From Parvularia atlantis (taxonomy: Eukaryota > Opisthokonta > Rotosphaerida): 22,109 nucleotides of DNA. The notes under the pieces were generated by a model. It was given only the letters and a program-made list of their open reading frames with translations. It had not been told where the DNA came from and made no database searches. The position numbers and the translations under genes were made by a program. Shown piece after piece: positions 1 through 10,553 of the stretch (position 1 is the stretch's first letter; each line of letters begins with the position of its first letter). Location: positions 1 through 22,109 of the forward strand of contig CALSCO010001866.1 of NCBI GenBank assembly GCA_943704415.1. The letters run 5' to 3'.

Positions 1-1754
<1,754 letters not shown>

Positions 1755-1986
1755 CGGGGCGAGAGAGCGGGGCGAGAGAGCGTGGCGAGAGAGAGCGGGG
1801 CGGCAAAAAGTGACTCGGCCGAACGGTCACGTGGCCCGTGAGAAACTTCCGGCTCAGCGCCATGGCTTTCGCATGGCTGGGATGCACACATTGCTCACTC
1901 ACTCACTCCGTTCGACCGGGCGCGCGCGGCCTGCGCCACGTCGCGTACGACCGAGAGACGTGAGCCAGGCACAGCAGCAGCTGGCT
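1755..1986. promoter_or_regulatory. Divergent intergenic region between HPPD and a small membrane-protein gene
   Basis: This 232-bp spacer separates two start codons pointing away from each other, so it should hold both promoters. It contains a purine-rich imperfect triplication of GCGAGAGAGCG (about 1759-1803), a palindromic E-box/G-box-type CACGTG at 1828-1833, and a short ACTC run near 1896-1908. No TATA box is evident. The role is inferred from position only. Confidence 0.45.
1759..1803. repeat. Imperfect GAGA-type tandem repeat, three units
   Basis: Three imperfect copies of GCGAGAGAGCGKGG follow one another immediately upstream of the HPPD start codon. They lie in its 5' UTR or core promoter. 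Confidence 0.6.
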
Positions 1987-2313
1987 ATGAACACGGGCTA
2001 CAGCGTGGCGCTGGGCTGGTGCGCCGCCCTGCTGCGTGTCGCGTCATGCGCCTCGCCCGCTCAACCGCGCACGTCGCCACCAATGCGCAGGACCGTGCTC
2101 ACGGGCGCCGCCGTGTACGCCTTCTACCTGGCCCAGAAGGACATCCAGCAGCGGCGCAACGAGCAGGCCGCCAACAACACGCGGCCGACGGCGAAGCTGA
2201 CTTGGGAGGACCGCGTGCGCGAATACGAGGCCGAGCGGGCGCGCGGCGGCGGCGGCGGCGACGGCGCGCAACACGCCGCACGCGACGGCGGCGCAGGAGG
2301 GACGGCGTCGTGA
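1987..2313 (+). CDS. Small single-pass membrane protein, unknown
   Basis: Two exons, 1987-2018 and 2091-2313, give an 84-aa protein. The 72-nt intron 2019-2090 has the local consensus: a GTGCGC donor, GCTCAAC before the acceptor, and GCGCAG at the end. Splicing joins MNTGYSVALG to WTVLTGAAVYAFYLAQ, making one uninterrupted hydrophobic helix (about residues 5-24). A charged stretch follows (KDIQQRRNEQ, TWEDRVREYEAERARGG) and then a Gly/Ala/Asp-rich tail. Leaving the intron in also keeps an open frame of 108 aa, but that breaks the helix with Arg and Cys residues. Size and layout resemble small mitochondrial inner-membrane or endomembrane proteins, though I recognise no family. The stop lies only 50 bp before the next gene's start. 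Confidence 0.6.
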   Translation: MNTGYSVALGWCAALLRVASCASPAQPRTSPPMRRTVLTGAAVYAFYLAQKDIQQRRNEQAANNTRPTAKLTWEDRVREYEAERARGGGGGDGAQHAARDGGAGGTAS

Positions 2314-2320
2314 GGCCACG

Positions 2321-2362
2321 TTTGTGACACCCCACCTGTACAGGCAGTTTTTGTGTCACAAA
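2321..2362. repeat. 10-bp perfect inverted repeat abutting a start codon
   Basis: The arm TTTGTGACAC (2321-2330) is the exact reverse complement of GTGTCACAAA (2353-2362). The 22-nt loop contains a second perfect palindrome, CCTGTACAGG (2334-2343). The right arm ends two bases before the ATG at 2364. It could be a 5' UTR hairpin or paired binding sites; neither is shown by sequence alone. Confidence 0.7.
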
Positions 2363-2363
2363 G

Positions 2364-2928
2364 ATGGGCGGCTGCTTCTCGAAGGCCGAGGGCGACGCCG
2401 CGCCGCCCGCGCAGCCGGCCAACGAGCGCACGCCGCTCATCGCGGCCGCGCAGCCGGCGTCCGTCGCCGCACAGCAGCCGCCGAGCGCGCGCCAGCTGCC
2501 GCCGTCGGCTGCGTTGCTCGTGCAGGCCAAGGCCGAGATGGAGGCGGCCGAGCGGCGCGCGCAGGCCGAGGCGGAGGCGGCTGCGGCGGCGGCATCTTCC
2601 GCCTCGCCACCGGCCGCGCCCGCGCCGAAGCAGCCGGCGAAGCCGACGACCGCGACGGCCAAGCCGCAGGTGTCGACGGCGCAGCTGCACGTGCCGCCTG
2701 CCCCGCACGTCGCGCCGTCACCGTCACCGTCACTACAACAGCAGCAGCAGCAGCAGCGGGAACAGCAGCAGCAGCAGCAGCAGCGGGCGCCGTCACCAAC
2801 GCCCGGCCGCGCCCTGACGACGCCGGCCAAGAGCACCAACAGCTTCGCGGCGGCGGCGGCGGTGGCCGAGAGCGCGCACAAGGCCGACCCGCCGACGCCC
2901 GGGAGCAAGGCGCCGCAGGTGCCATCCA

Positions 2929-2969
<41 letters not shown>

Positions 2970-5857
2970 TGTGCATCCCAGCCGCTCATCAGCTCTCGCA
3001 CAGGCACTGCGCGAGCCCGACGGCCCGTGCGTCAACGTGTCGATCCAGCACGTGCGCGTGTCCAACGAGATCATCGTAAACGTCGAGCGCGGGGCCAACC
3101 TGCCGGCGCTGGTGCGGCCGCGCTGCATCGATCTCGCCCGCTCACGCCGCGCGCAGAACAAGGACGGCACGTCGGACATTTATGTCAAGCTGTACCTCCT
3201 GCCGGACGAGAAGAAGCTGACCAAGCGCAAGACGCGCGTGCTCAAGTGCAAGGACGCGCCCGAGGCACGTGCGCGCGCTGCCTGTGCCTGCTCGCTGGAT
3301 CGTTGACACGCGTGCGCGCGCCGCAGTGGCGCGAGTCTTTCAAGTATTCGCTGACATCGCTTGAGAAGGCCTCGAAGCGCCTCGAGCTGACCGTGTGGGA
3401 CGCCGAGCAGCTGTCGAGCAACCGCTTCATCGGCCGCCTCGTGTTTGAGCTCAAGGTGGGGAGGGCAGCGCGTGCGCACGCCGCCGCCCACCGACGGCCG
3501 CGCTGAGAAACGGCCGTCGCAGGACCTGCCGTACGACGCCGCGCTGCTCAACTGGTACCGGCTCGAGGTCGATGGCGACACTGCAAAGGTGCACGCGCGC
3601 TTGCTAACTGTACCGCGTGCTCACCGCGTGCGTCAGCCGCCCGCGCCCGCCAAGATCAGTCAGAAGAGCTCGCGTCCGCCGTCGCCACAGCCGTCGGTGT
3701 TCTCAGTCGCGGCATCGGTGGACATCAACGACGACGACGGCTCCGCGGCCCCCGTCGCCGCCGCCCCGAGCCCGACGCCCGCTCGCCTGCCCGCACCGAC
3801 CGTCTCGGTGCAGCCAAGCTCGCCCGTGGTCACGTCGGCCACGTCAACGCTGCCGCTGTCGCCATCCAAGGCGTCGTTCGTGAGCGACGCAACGGACGCG
3901 GTCGGCAGCCCGGGCCTCGTCGAGGCGGCCGACGGCTCGGCGCTCGTTAAGGCGCGCATGCGCATCGGCCTGCAGTACATGGTCGTGACCAAGTCGCTTA
4001 CCGTGCGCACACACATGCCCGCGTTCCGCCGTGAGCTGACGCGTGCGCTCGCAGGTCAAGGTGGCCGTGCTGTCCATCGCCGAGACGGTGCTGGGCGAGG
4101 TGCTCGTCAAGGCGCACGTCGTCCCCGAGTCGTCCGGCAAGCCGCACGAGCACAAGCTCAAGTGCGCCCGGGCGGGCGTGTTGTGCGGCCGGCGCGCTCA
4201 CGTGTGCACGCTGCAGGTCCAAGCCGTTCATCTCGACCGCGACCGGCGTCAAGGAGGAGTTCGCGTTTGAGATCGTCCCGACCGAGCTGCACTTCAAGGC
4301 GGTCGAGGTCTTCCTGCACCAAAAGGGCCTGATCAAGGACGAGGAGCTTGCGCGGGTTCGCACTCGTGCGCGTGCACCCGCGTGCTGAGCATGCGGCGCC
4401 AGGTGTCGATCCAGCTGGGCGACTTCCTGGTCTCGGCCGACCAGCCGGCGGACATCACGCACGAGCACACGTACGACCTCAAGCCGCACGTGCAACAGGA
4501 CTCGCGTGCGTGCGCATCGCGGCGTGCGCATGCAGCATCACAAACGCTCCCACTGCGCTTCAGGCAACCTGCGTGGCAAGCAGGTGCGCAAGCCGCGGTC
4601 GCGCGCTGGCTCGATGGTCTCGGTCGCGTCCGCGGCGACGTCGACCGCGCCGAGCACGTACTCGGGGGTGTCGTACGCGGCGTCGGGTGCGGCGTCGAGC
4701 GAGGCCCTGCCGGTGCAGCCCAAGTCGTCGGCGTCGTCCGTGCGTGGCCTGCTGCCGCATCGCGCGCACCGCTGACCCGCGGTGCAGATGCACAACGAGA
4801 AGCGCGACCGTGGCCAAGTGCTGCTCGCGCTCGAGTACCGCTCGGTCAAGGAGGAGCTGCAGGTCGACGTGATTGAGGCGCGGTGCGTGGGCACGAGCGC
4901 GCACCGCGGCCGCGCGCCCACGTGCACCGCATAGCAACCTGACGGCGATGGACCGCAACGGCAAGAGCGACCCATACGTCAAGCTGTACGTCCTGCCGGA
5001 CCCGCAGAAGAAGACCAAGGCGCGTTGGCCGCGCTGGCCCCTGCGACGCGACTGACACACCGTCTGCTGCAGAAGAAGACCAAGGTCGTCAGTGGCTCGC
5101 TCAACCCGCGCTTTGACGAGAGCTTCACGTTCCTGTCGATCGCGGGCGATGACGCGCAGAAGAAGATGTGCGTCCGCGCGCAGCGCCCCGGAAACGTGGC
5201 CAGCTCTCACGAACCGTTGCACGCAGGCTCCAGGTGACCGTGCAGGACCACGACTTGCTGAGCAAGAGCGACTTTATCGGGCAGTTTTCCGTGCCGCTGA
5301 GCGACATCCCGCCCAACACGCGCGTCGAGCGCTGGTTTGACCTCGGCGAGTCGTTCCACGGCAACGTCAAGCTGCAGGTTCGAGCGGCTCTGCTGTGACC
5401 GCATGTGCGTGCCTCACCGCTGCCGCGCGCAGATCACGTACAACGAGCAGGCCAAAGATCTGACGGTCAAGGTCAAGGAGGCCAAGGACCTGGTCCCGCT
5501 GCGATCGAATGGCGTGGTCGATCCCTACGTCAAGGCTCGTGCGCACCTGGCTGCGCGTGTGCGTGTGCTGCTGATGCGGTGCGGCGCGCACAGCTGTACC
5601 TGCTGCCGGACAAGAAAAAGGTCACGAAAAAGAAGACCAAGGCGCTGCGCAACACGACGCGGCCCGTCTTTGACGAGACGTTCACGTACGCGGTCAACCC
5701 GCTGACGGACAAGGACCGCGTGCTGCAGGTGAGCGTGTGGGACAACGAGGGCATGATGAGCCACGAGCCGCTGGGGCAATGCGAGATCCCGCTCTCCGTC
5801 GTCTTCGAGGAGCTCTCGCTCAACGAGTGGTTTGCGCTGATGAACGATGACAAGTGA
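2364..5857 (+). CDS. Four-C2-domain protein, predicted N-myristoylated and palmitoylated
   Basis: Sixteen exons give 882 aa: 2364-2918, 3004-3111, 3157-3264, 3327-3455, 3523-3588, 3637-4002, 4055-4161, 4217-4355, 4403-4505, 4564-4739, 4788-4882, 4935-5019, 5073-5167, 5227-5377, 5433-5534 and 5594-5857. It begins MGGCFSK, a classic Gly2 myristoylation signal with an acylatable Cys4, and then carries ERTPLI, an acidic dileucine-type sorting motif. A low-complexity Ala/Pro/Gln region runs to about 185. C2 domains lie near 192-318, 432-555, 630-760 and 762-882. The third has the full Asp pattern (NLTAMDRNGKSDPYVKLY with VQDHDLLSKSDF) and probably binds Ca2+. The first, second and fourth have lost some Asp ligands. 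Introns 3, 12 and 15 need GC donors to keep DPYVKLYLLPD-type motifs continuous. A phospholipid-binding membrane tether or trafficking protein is likely; I cannot assign a named family. Confidence 0.9.
2736..2783 (+). repeat. CAG repeat coding two seven-Gln runs
   Basis: CAA/CAG codons encode two Q7 blocks separated by Arg-Glu inside the disordered N-terminal region of the C2 protein. A length-variable coding microsatellite is likely. Confidence 0.9.
2933..2967 (+). repeat. (CT)17 microsatellite inside intron 1 of the C2 gene
   Basis: A pure CT dinucleotide run sits in the 85-nt intron 2919-3003, the second-longest intron of the window. It supplies an unusually long pyrimidine tract before the acceptor at 3001-3003. 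Confidence 0.95.
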
Positions 5858-5909
5858 AGGGCGCCTCTCTTCGCAGCAGCTGGCAAATGAACGACAAAAG
5901 AAAAAAAAG

Positions 5910-8900
5910 TTACCGCGCCGACCTTCCCGTGCGCACGCACGCCGGGCACAGCAGGCGCTCGCCCGCAAAGTGGAACGCGCCCTGCAGTGGCGCGCCGCAC
6001 GCATCGCAGAAGAAGCACTCCTCGTGGTACTTGCGCTCGCTCACCTGGCGCCAGTACGGTGAGCACAGCGCGCACACGCGTGCACACGGCGTACGCGCAC
6101 CGTCAAGTACGCGCCCGACGCGATGCTGCGCCCGCAGCGGCTGCACAGCAGGCCCTTGACGGCGCAAAAGTGCTCCTCGCAGTACGGCGCGCCGTCAATC
6201 TCGAAGATGTTGGACACCATCGCCTTGCGGCAGACCTGGCGGAACGGTCATGCACGGCCACGCGCAGGCACGGCAGGGGGCGCACCATGCAGCCGAAGCA
6301 GTCGTTGTGCCACGAGTGGCCCAGCGCCTGCGCAAACGACTCGCCCGCCTCGAAGCCCTTGAGGCACATGCGGCACCACTCTGTGGCCTGCCTCGACCAT
6401 CAGCCGCACGCGAAACAGTACGGCACCACGCACCGGCACGCCGCTCCGCAGCAGAGGCGGGCTGGCGAGCATCAGCGGCAGCGGCACGGCTTCCAGCTGA
6501 CGAGGCGGCGAGGGCACGTCCGGCTGCTGCTGCGCCATGGGCGGCGCGGGCACATCGAGGGCCGCGTTCAACACCACGAGCGATGTCGACGGGGTGATGC
6601 TCGGGCGCTGCGGTGGTGGCGACGCCTCGGCGGCGAGCGGTGGCGGCGCAGTCCCGGCAAACAGCTGCGCCTCGAACAGCGCGAGCTGCTCCTCTAGCAC
6701 TGCCGCGCGCGCGAGCGGTTCAGACCTTTTTTGCGCACTCGCAAGCGCGGTCCACGCACGTGCGTATTTGGCCCACGCGGCCTCGCTCTCAGCCTTCATG
6801 CGCGCGGCCATCGCCCGCAGCTCCTGCACGTCTGCGCACGTCGCGCTTCAGCCTGCGTGCATGATGCGTGAGCTCGCGCACCGCTGCCGTTGGCGTGCGC
6901 CTCACGCAGCTCCTGCTTCATCAGCTCCGTGCGCTCCTCCAGCTTGGCCTTGAGCACTGTGGGGCGCGCGTCAGGTGTGCAAAGCCAAGCGCGCTCGGCA
7001 GGCGGCAGGCGCACCCATCTGCTTCTTCTTGCGCTCGAGCCACAGCGCGCGCTCTGTTGGCCACGCAATCGTGAGCGCGAGCGCAACAAGCGCAGTCACG
7101 TCGACGCACGGCTGTCGAGGCTTGGTTTTGGTGCGGGTGCAGGTGCGAGCGCTGGCGTTGCGGGCGTCTGCCGCAGCACGGCCGCAAAAGCCGACGCGCC
7201 TTGCAGCAAGCGCTGGCTGTTGCGCTCGGCCTCGGCGACGGCAGCCGCTGCGGCACTGTCGAGCTGTTCGCTGCTGCGTGTGGTGTTAGGGCATGTTGCA
7301 TGCGCTGCTGGCCACACGGGACGCACATGTCGGGTGCCTCGGCGTAGCAGTCGGCGTGCCACCGCTCCTCGACGCTGCTCGCGTCCATGATCGGCCGGCC
7401 GCAGATCTCGCACGACGGGACCAGCTCCTGCGCGTCCGTTGGTGCAGGCTGTGCGCAAACGCACACACGGTGGGCACCTCATAGTCATGCAGGCACTCGG
7501 CATGCCAGGCCATGCTCGCGTCGTACACGAGCTCGTCGGCGCGCTCGATCGGCCGCGAGCAGCCGTGGCACAGTGGCACCACGACTGACGAACGCTGCGG
7601 GAAAGCACATACGTCAGGTGAAGCAGCCGCGGGCGGGCATGACGCGCTTTTTGCGGCTTGATCATCGGCATTGTCGGCATCGCGGGCGGCTCGATCTCGG
7701 CAGAGTCGGCGCGCGCTGGCACGGCCTCGTCAGCGAGCAACAGCACCTTGTGCGTGCTCGCACCGACGAGTTGCTTGGCGTCCCCCGGCTGCTCGGCGAC
7801 CCGGCGCGGCGGCGGCAGCGGTGGCAGGCTCTTGTTGACGTACTGCTTGCGCACCTCGGCCTTGCGCATGGCCTCGGCCTCGGCAGCGGCGGCGGCGGCG
7901 GCGGCCACCGCACCCTCGCCGGCCAGCGGCGTCAGGGACTTTAGATTGGCACTGCATTGTGCGGTAAGGCGGGCATGCGATCATGGCAAGCGAGGCGCAC
8001 CTGAGCCGCGCGTGCCGGCTGATGCGCCTGACTGTCGTTGGCGACGCCCGCACCGCCCGCGTGAACGGGTTGCCCTCGATGTCTGCAGCGCGCATCAGCC
8101 TCGAGCGGGCGTCTCTGACCGGCCTGGCACGCACGCAGCACGAGCAGCCGGGCACGCAGAGCAGCCAGGCACAGGGGCTCGCCATCGATGAGGTTGTCGG
8201 CGATCGACAGCACTGGGCCACAAGCAGCTGTCAGTGCCCTCGGCCGCTCGCGAGGTGCAGCGGCGCACCCTTGAGCGCCACCAGCTCGAGCACGGCCGCA
8301 GACAGCTCGCGCAGCGAGTTGCGCTGCAGCGACAGGAAGGCGAGCCGCGGCCACACGGCCAGCGTCGCCGGCAGAGCGGACACGCGGTTGTTGGCGAGGC
8401 TGAGTTTGACGAGGCTGCAGCACGGGTCGCGTCAGCTGCGATGCATGGACGCACGTGCAAACGCGCCTTCGCGCGGCAGCCGGCACGCGCTCGAGCAGGT
8501 TGTCGTTGAGCATGAGCACGGTCAGCTTGGCGAGGTCTGCGCACGTGTCGTCAGGGCCGGCCAGCATGCAAGCGCACGTTACCCTGCAGTCGCCCGGCCT
8601 CGACTCCCTCGGCCGTGAGCTCGTTGCGCGACAGGACGAGCTCGGTCAGCTCCGGCATCGCGCCCAACCCCGGCGGCAGCTCCTTGAGCGTGTTGCCGCT
8701 GCGTGGCGCCGCGTGAGCACACACAACAGGGCACCACAAAAACGCACCTGAGCACGAGCACACTGATCTGGCGCAGGCGCAGCACCTCGTCCGGCACCTG
8801 CTTGAGCCCGGTCTCGCTGTGTGCGTGCGCGTGTCACCTACTGCGTGCAGCATGCGGACCGCGCTGCGCACCTCAGGTTCAGCACGCGCAGCATCGACGA

Positions 8901-9498
8901 CTGCAGCGCCGTGTCGAGCAGATGCACGCGCAGCAGCGGCGTGCCGCGCAGCGAAAACTGCCATCACGGGGCGCGCGCGTGAGAACGGGCACGTGCTGCG
9001 CGGCTGCGTGCGCACCACCGTGCCCTCCTCGGGCGGCGGCGGCAACACGGCCACGGGAGTGTCAGCGCTGTGTTCGCGCTTGAGCGTCTTCTCAAAGTAG
9101 CGCGCGGTCGATGGCGGCAGGTCGCGCGTGGCCGGCTGCTGCTGCTGCTGTTGTTGTTGTTGGGCAGACGGCGGCGGCGTCTTCTGCCCGAGCGTCGACG
9201 TCGACCGCACGAGCGACTGCGCCCGTGACAGCATCGGCTGGATGCGCTGCAGCTGTGCCCGCAGCGCCCCGCTCGGCGCCGCATTGGCCGCGCCGCCAGC
9301 TTGTTGTGGTCGCGCTGCAACGGCCGGTTTCGGCGCAGGCGGCGGCGGCGGCAGCGCGTTGAGCAGCCGCACGGCTGCACTCGGCCCGGGCGGCGATCTG
9401 GCCGCGCCCGCCACGTCGCCGCCCGCGCCCGGCCCCGCGCCCGCCGCCGTCGGCCGCGTGAAGAAGGTCGACGCGCGCGACGCAGGCACGGGTTGCAT
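5910..9498 (-). CDS. Leucine-rich-repeat and LIM-domain protein
   Basis: Nineteen minus-strand exons give about 879 aa: 9498-9016, 8957-8872, 8816-8748, 8698-8583, 8536-8467, 8414-8269, 8212-8135, 8082-8001, 7951-7648, 7594-7478, 7427-7327, 7273-7110, 7053-7015, 6956-6882, 6831-6760, 6699-6434, 6387-6286, 6235-6101 and 6044-5910. Residues 1-161 are Pro/Ala-rich with a Q9 run. About 162-377 are leucine-rich repeats (LNLSETGLKQVP, LVLSGNTLKELPPGL, LSLANNRVSALPATL). About 487-550 hold two C-x2-C...H-x2-C fingers (CHGC/HAEC and CEIC/HADC). A coiled coil follows (ERKKKQM, LEERTELMKQEL, LLEEQLALFEAQL). The C-terminus has two canonical LIM domains (CRMC...HNDCFGCMVC and CSRC...HEECFFCDACG). Intron 9 (7647-7595) requires a GC donor; intron 5 has two possible donors. 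A cytoskeletal or adhesion scaffold role is inferred from the domains. Confidence 0.87.
9136..9162 (-). repeat. CAG/CAA repeat coding nine Gln
   Basis: On the minus strand, mixed CAA and CAG codons encode Q9 in the disordered N-terminus of the LRR-LIM protein. Confidence 0.9.
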
Positions 9499-9520
9499 GA
9501 CGCGATAAGTCCCTGTCACG
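9499..9520. promoter_or_regulatory. 22-bp gap between two divergent start codons
   Basis: The LRR-LIM gene starts at 9498 (minus) and the stefin gene at 9521 (plus). A core promoter for both cannot fit in 22 bp. Either the transcription starts lie inside the opposite gene, or the true LRR-LIM start is further downstream; its next in-frame Met opens MLSRAQSL. Confidence 0.5.
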
Positions 9521-9924
9521 ATGCTCGCGGGAGGCACCGGCGCGGCGCGTCCCGCGACGGCGGAAGACCAGGCCGTGGTCGATGGGGTGCGCGGCGTGGG
9601 CAGCATCGCCCCCCATCGCCACGTGGATGCTGACGGGCGCGCAGGTGCGGCAGCAGCTCGAGACGCGCCTCGGCCGCGCGCTCCCGCAAGCGCTCGTCGC
9701 GCTCGCCGTCGCGACGCAGGTGGTCGCGGGCGTCAACTACTTCATCAAGGCACGCGTCGTGGGCGGCCGTGCGCACGGCCGCGGACTGACGGGACACGTA
9801 GGTGCGCATCGGCGGCGGCGGCGAGGTCGTGCACATCTGCGTCTGGAAGAAGCTCAACGGCACGCTCGAGCTCTCGCGCGTGCTCGCGGGCAAGACCGAG
9901 GCCGACGCGCTCACGTACTTCTGA
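9521..9924 (+). CDS. Stefin-type cystatin (cysteine protease inhibitor)
   Basis: Exons 9521-9586, 9645-9749 and 9802-9924 give 97 aa, close to the 98 aa of human stefin B. All three family landmarks are present: the N-terminal Gly pair (MLAGG), the QVVAG loop followed by NYFIK, and the C-terminal LTYF. There is no signal peptide, which is typical of stefins, so it should inhibit papain-like cathepsins in the cytosol. Intron 1 (9587-9644) is GT-AG. Intron 2 (9750-9801) splits the conserved NYFIK-VRIG stretch. The GC donor at 9750 restores it exactly, while a GT donor at 9756 would insert two residues (AR) in frame. Confidence 0.93.
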
Positions 9925-9960
9925 GGCCAGCGCATGTGTCGTATGCCGTGTCTCGTGTGT

Positions 9961-10307
9961 TCAGCGCACAGCAGAGGGATCAGGCGGTTTCTGCGTCTCG
10001 GCGCCCGTGGTGCTTGTCCTGCGCCGTGTGCGCGTCAGCGGCGGCATCACAGTGCGCCACGGTCGCCTTCGCACCCGGCGCCCGCGTCGTCGTCGAACAC
10101 CAGCCGCCTGCGCAGGTCCGCGAGCGCCGGATCGGGCATCGCCGTGCGTACGGGCACGGGCTTGCGCGGCGCACGGCACTCGGCTGCTTCCATCGGTTGC
10201 GCAGCCGGCGGCGTGGTCGGCCTGGGCTCGGGCTCGTCGGCCGGTGGTCGTGGCGGCGGCGAGGAGGCGCGCGGGTGCCCGGGCGGCGTGAGTGTTGGGT
10301 CGTCCAT
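9961..10307 (-). CDS. Small proline-rich protein, unknown
   Basis: Exons 10307-10075 and 10018-9961 give 96 aa. The 56-nt intron (10074-10019) has a GTGCGA donor, a GCTGACG branch-like site and a GCGCAG acceptor, all matching the window's consensus, and it moves translation into a frame that ends at TGA 9963-9961. The N-terminal two thirds are Pro/Arg/Glu-rich and look disordered. The only block that looks structured is MPDPALADLRRRLVFDDDAG. I recognise no family. The stop lies 36 bp from the stefin stop, so the two 3' UTRs must overlap. An upstream exon cannot be ruled out. Confidence 0.5.
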
Positions 10308-10553
10308 GCGGCTGGGCGCGGCAAAGCAACGGATCGGTGGCGGTAAGCCGGCGATGATGTTGGAGGCCTGGCTTGCTGTGTGCCTTGGCTCGCGGTGTGC
10401 CTCACGGTGTGCCTCGCGGTGCTGTCTGAGGGCACAGAGAACTCAAACGCCCTGTTCATCACCATTTCACCATTGACCACCAACCACTACCGCCGCCTGT
10501 ATGAAACATGAGCTGAGGCGCGGCTGACTTTGGCACTGCAGACTCCACGTGCG
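10308..10553. promoter_or_regulatory. Bidirectional promoter region upstream of NDUFS2
   Basis: This 246-bp spacer lies between divergent start codons. It holds a short tandem repeat (about 10377-10423) and CACCATT/ACCAC-rich runs near 10456-10490. I see no TATA box and no further coding exon. The role is inferred from position. Confidence 0.45.
10377..10423. repeat. 12-bp tandem repeat, about three units
   Basis: The unit TGTGCCTCRCGG recurs, with a slightly longer first copy (TGTGCCTTGGCTCGCGG). It lies in the shared promoter of NDUFS2 and the small minus-strand gene and may be a clustered regulatory site. Confidence 0.6.

Noticed and set aside
2099-3007. Long minus-strand open frame with Cys and Arg-Glu runs
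   Set aside because: It is the mirror of the small membrane-protein gene and the C2 gene; the runs come from the CAG and CT microsatellites read backwards.
6388-6433. Alternative splice giving an extra Glu before the first C-terminal LIM domain
   Set aside because: The longer alternative uses a weak GTGCCG donor; the GTGCGT donor with the nearer CAG acceptor fits the local consensus better.
7274-7326. Apparent extra zinc-finger pair (CVPC) in the LRR-LIM protein
   Set aside because: It lies inside a typical 53-nt intron (GTGCGT donor, CCTAACAC branch site, CGCAG acceptor), and splicing it out keeps the frame.
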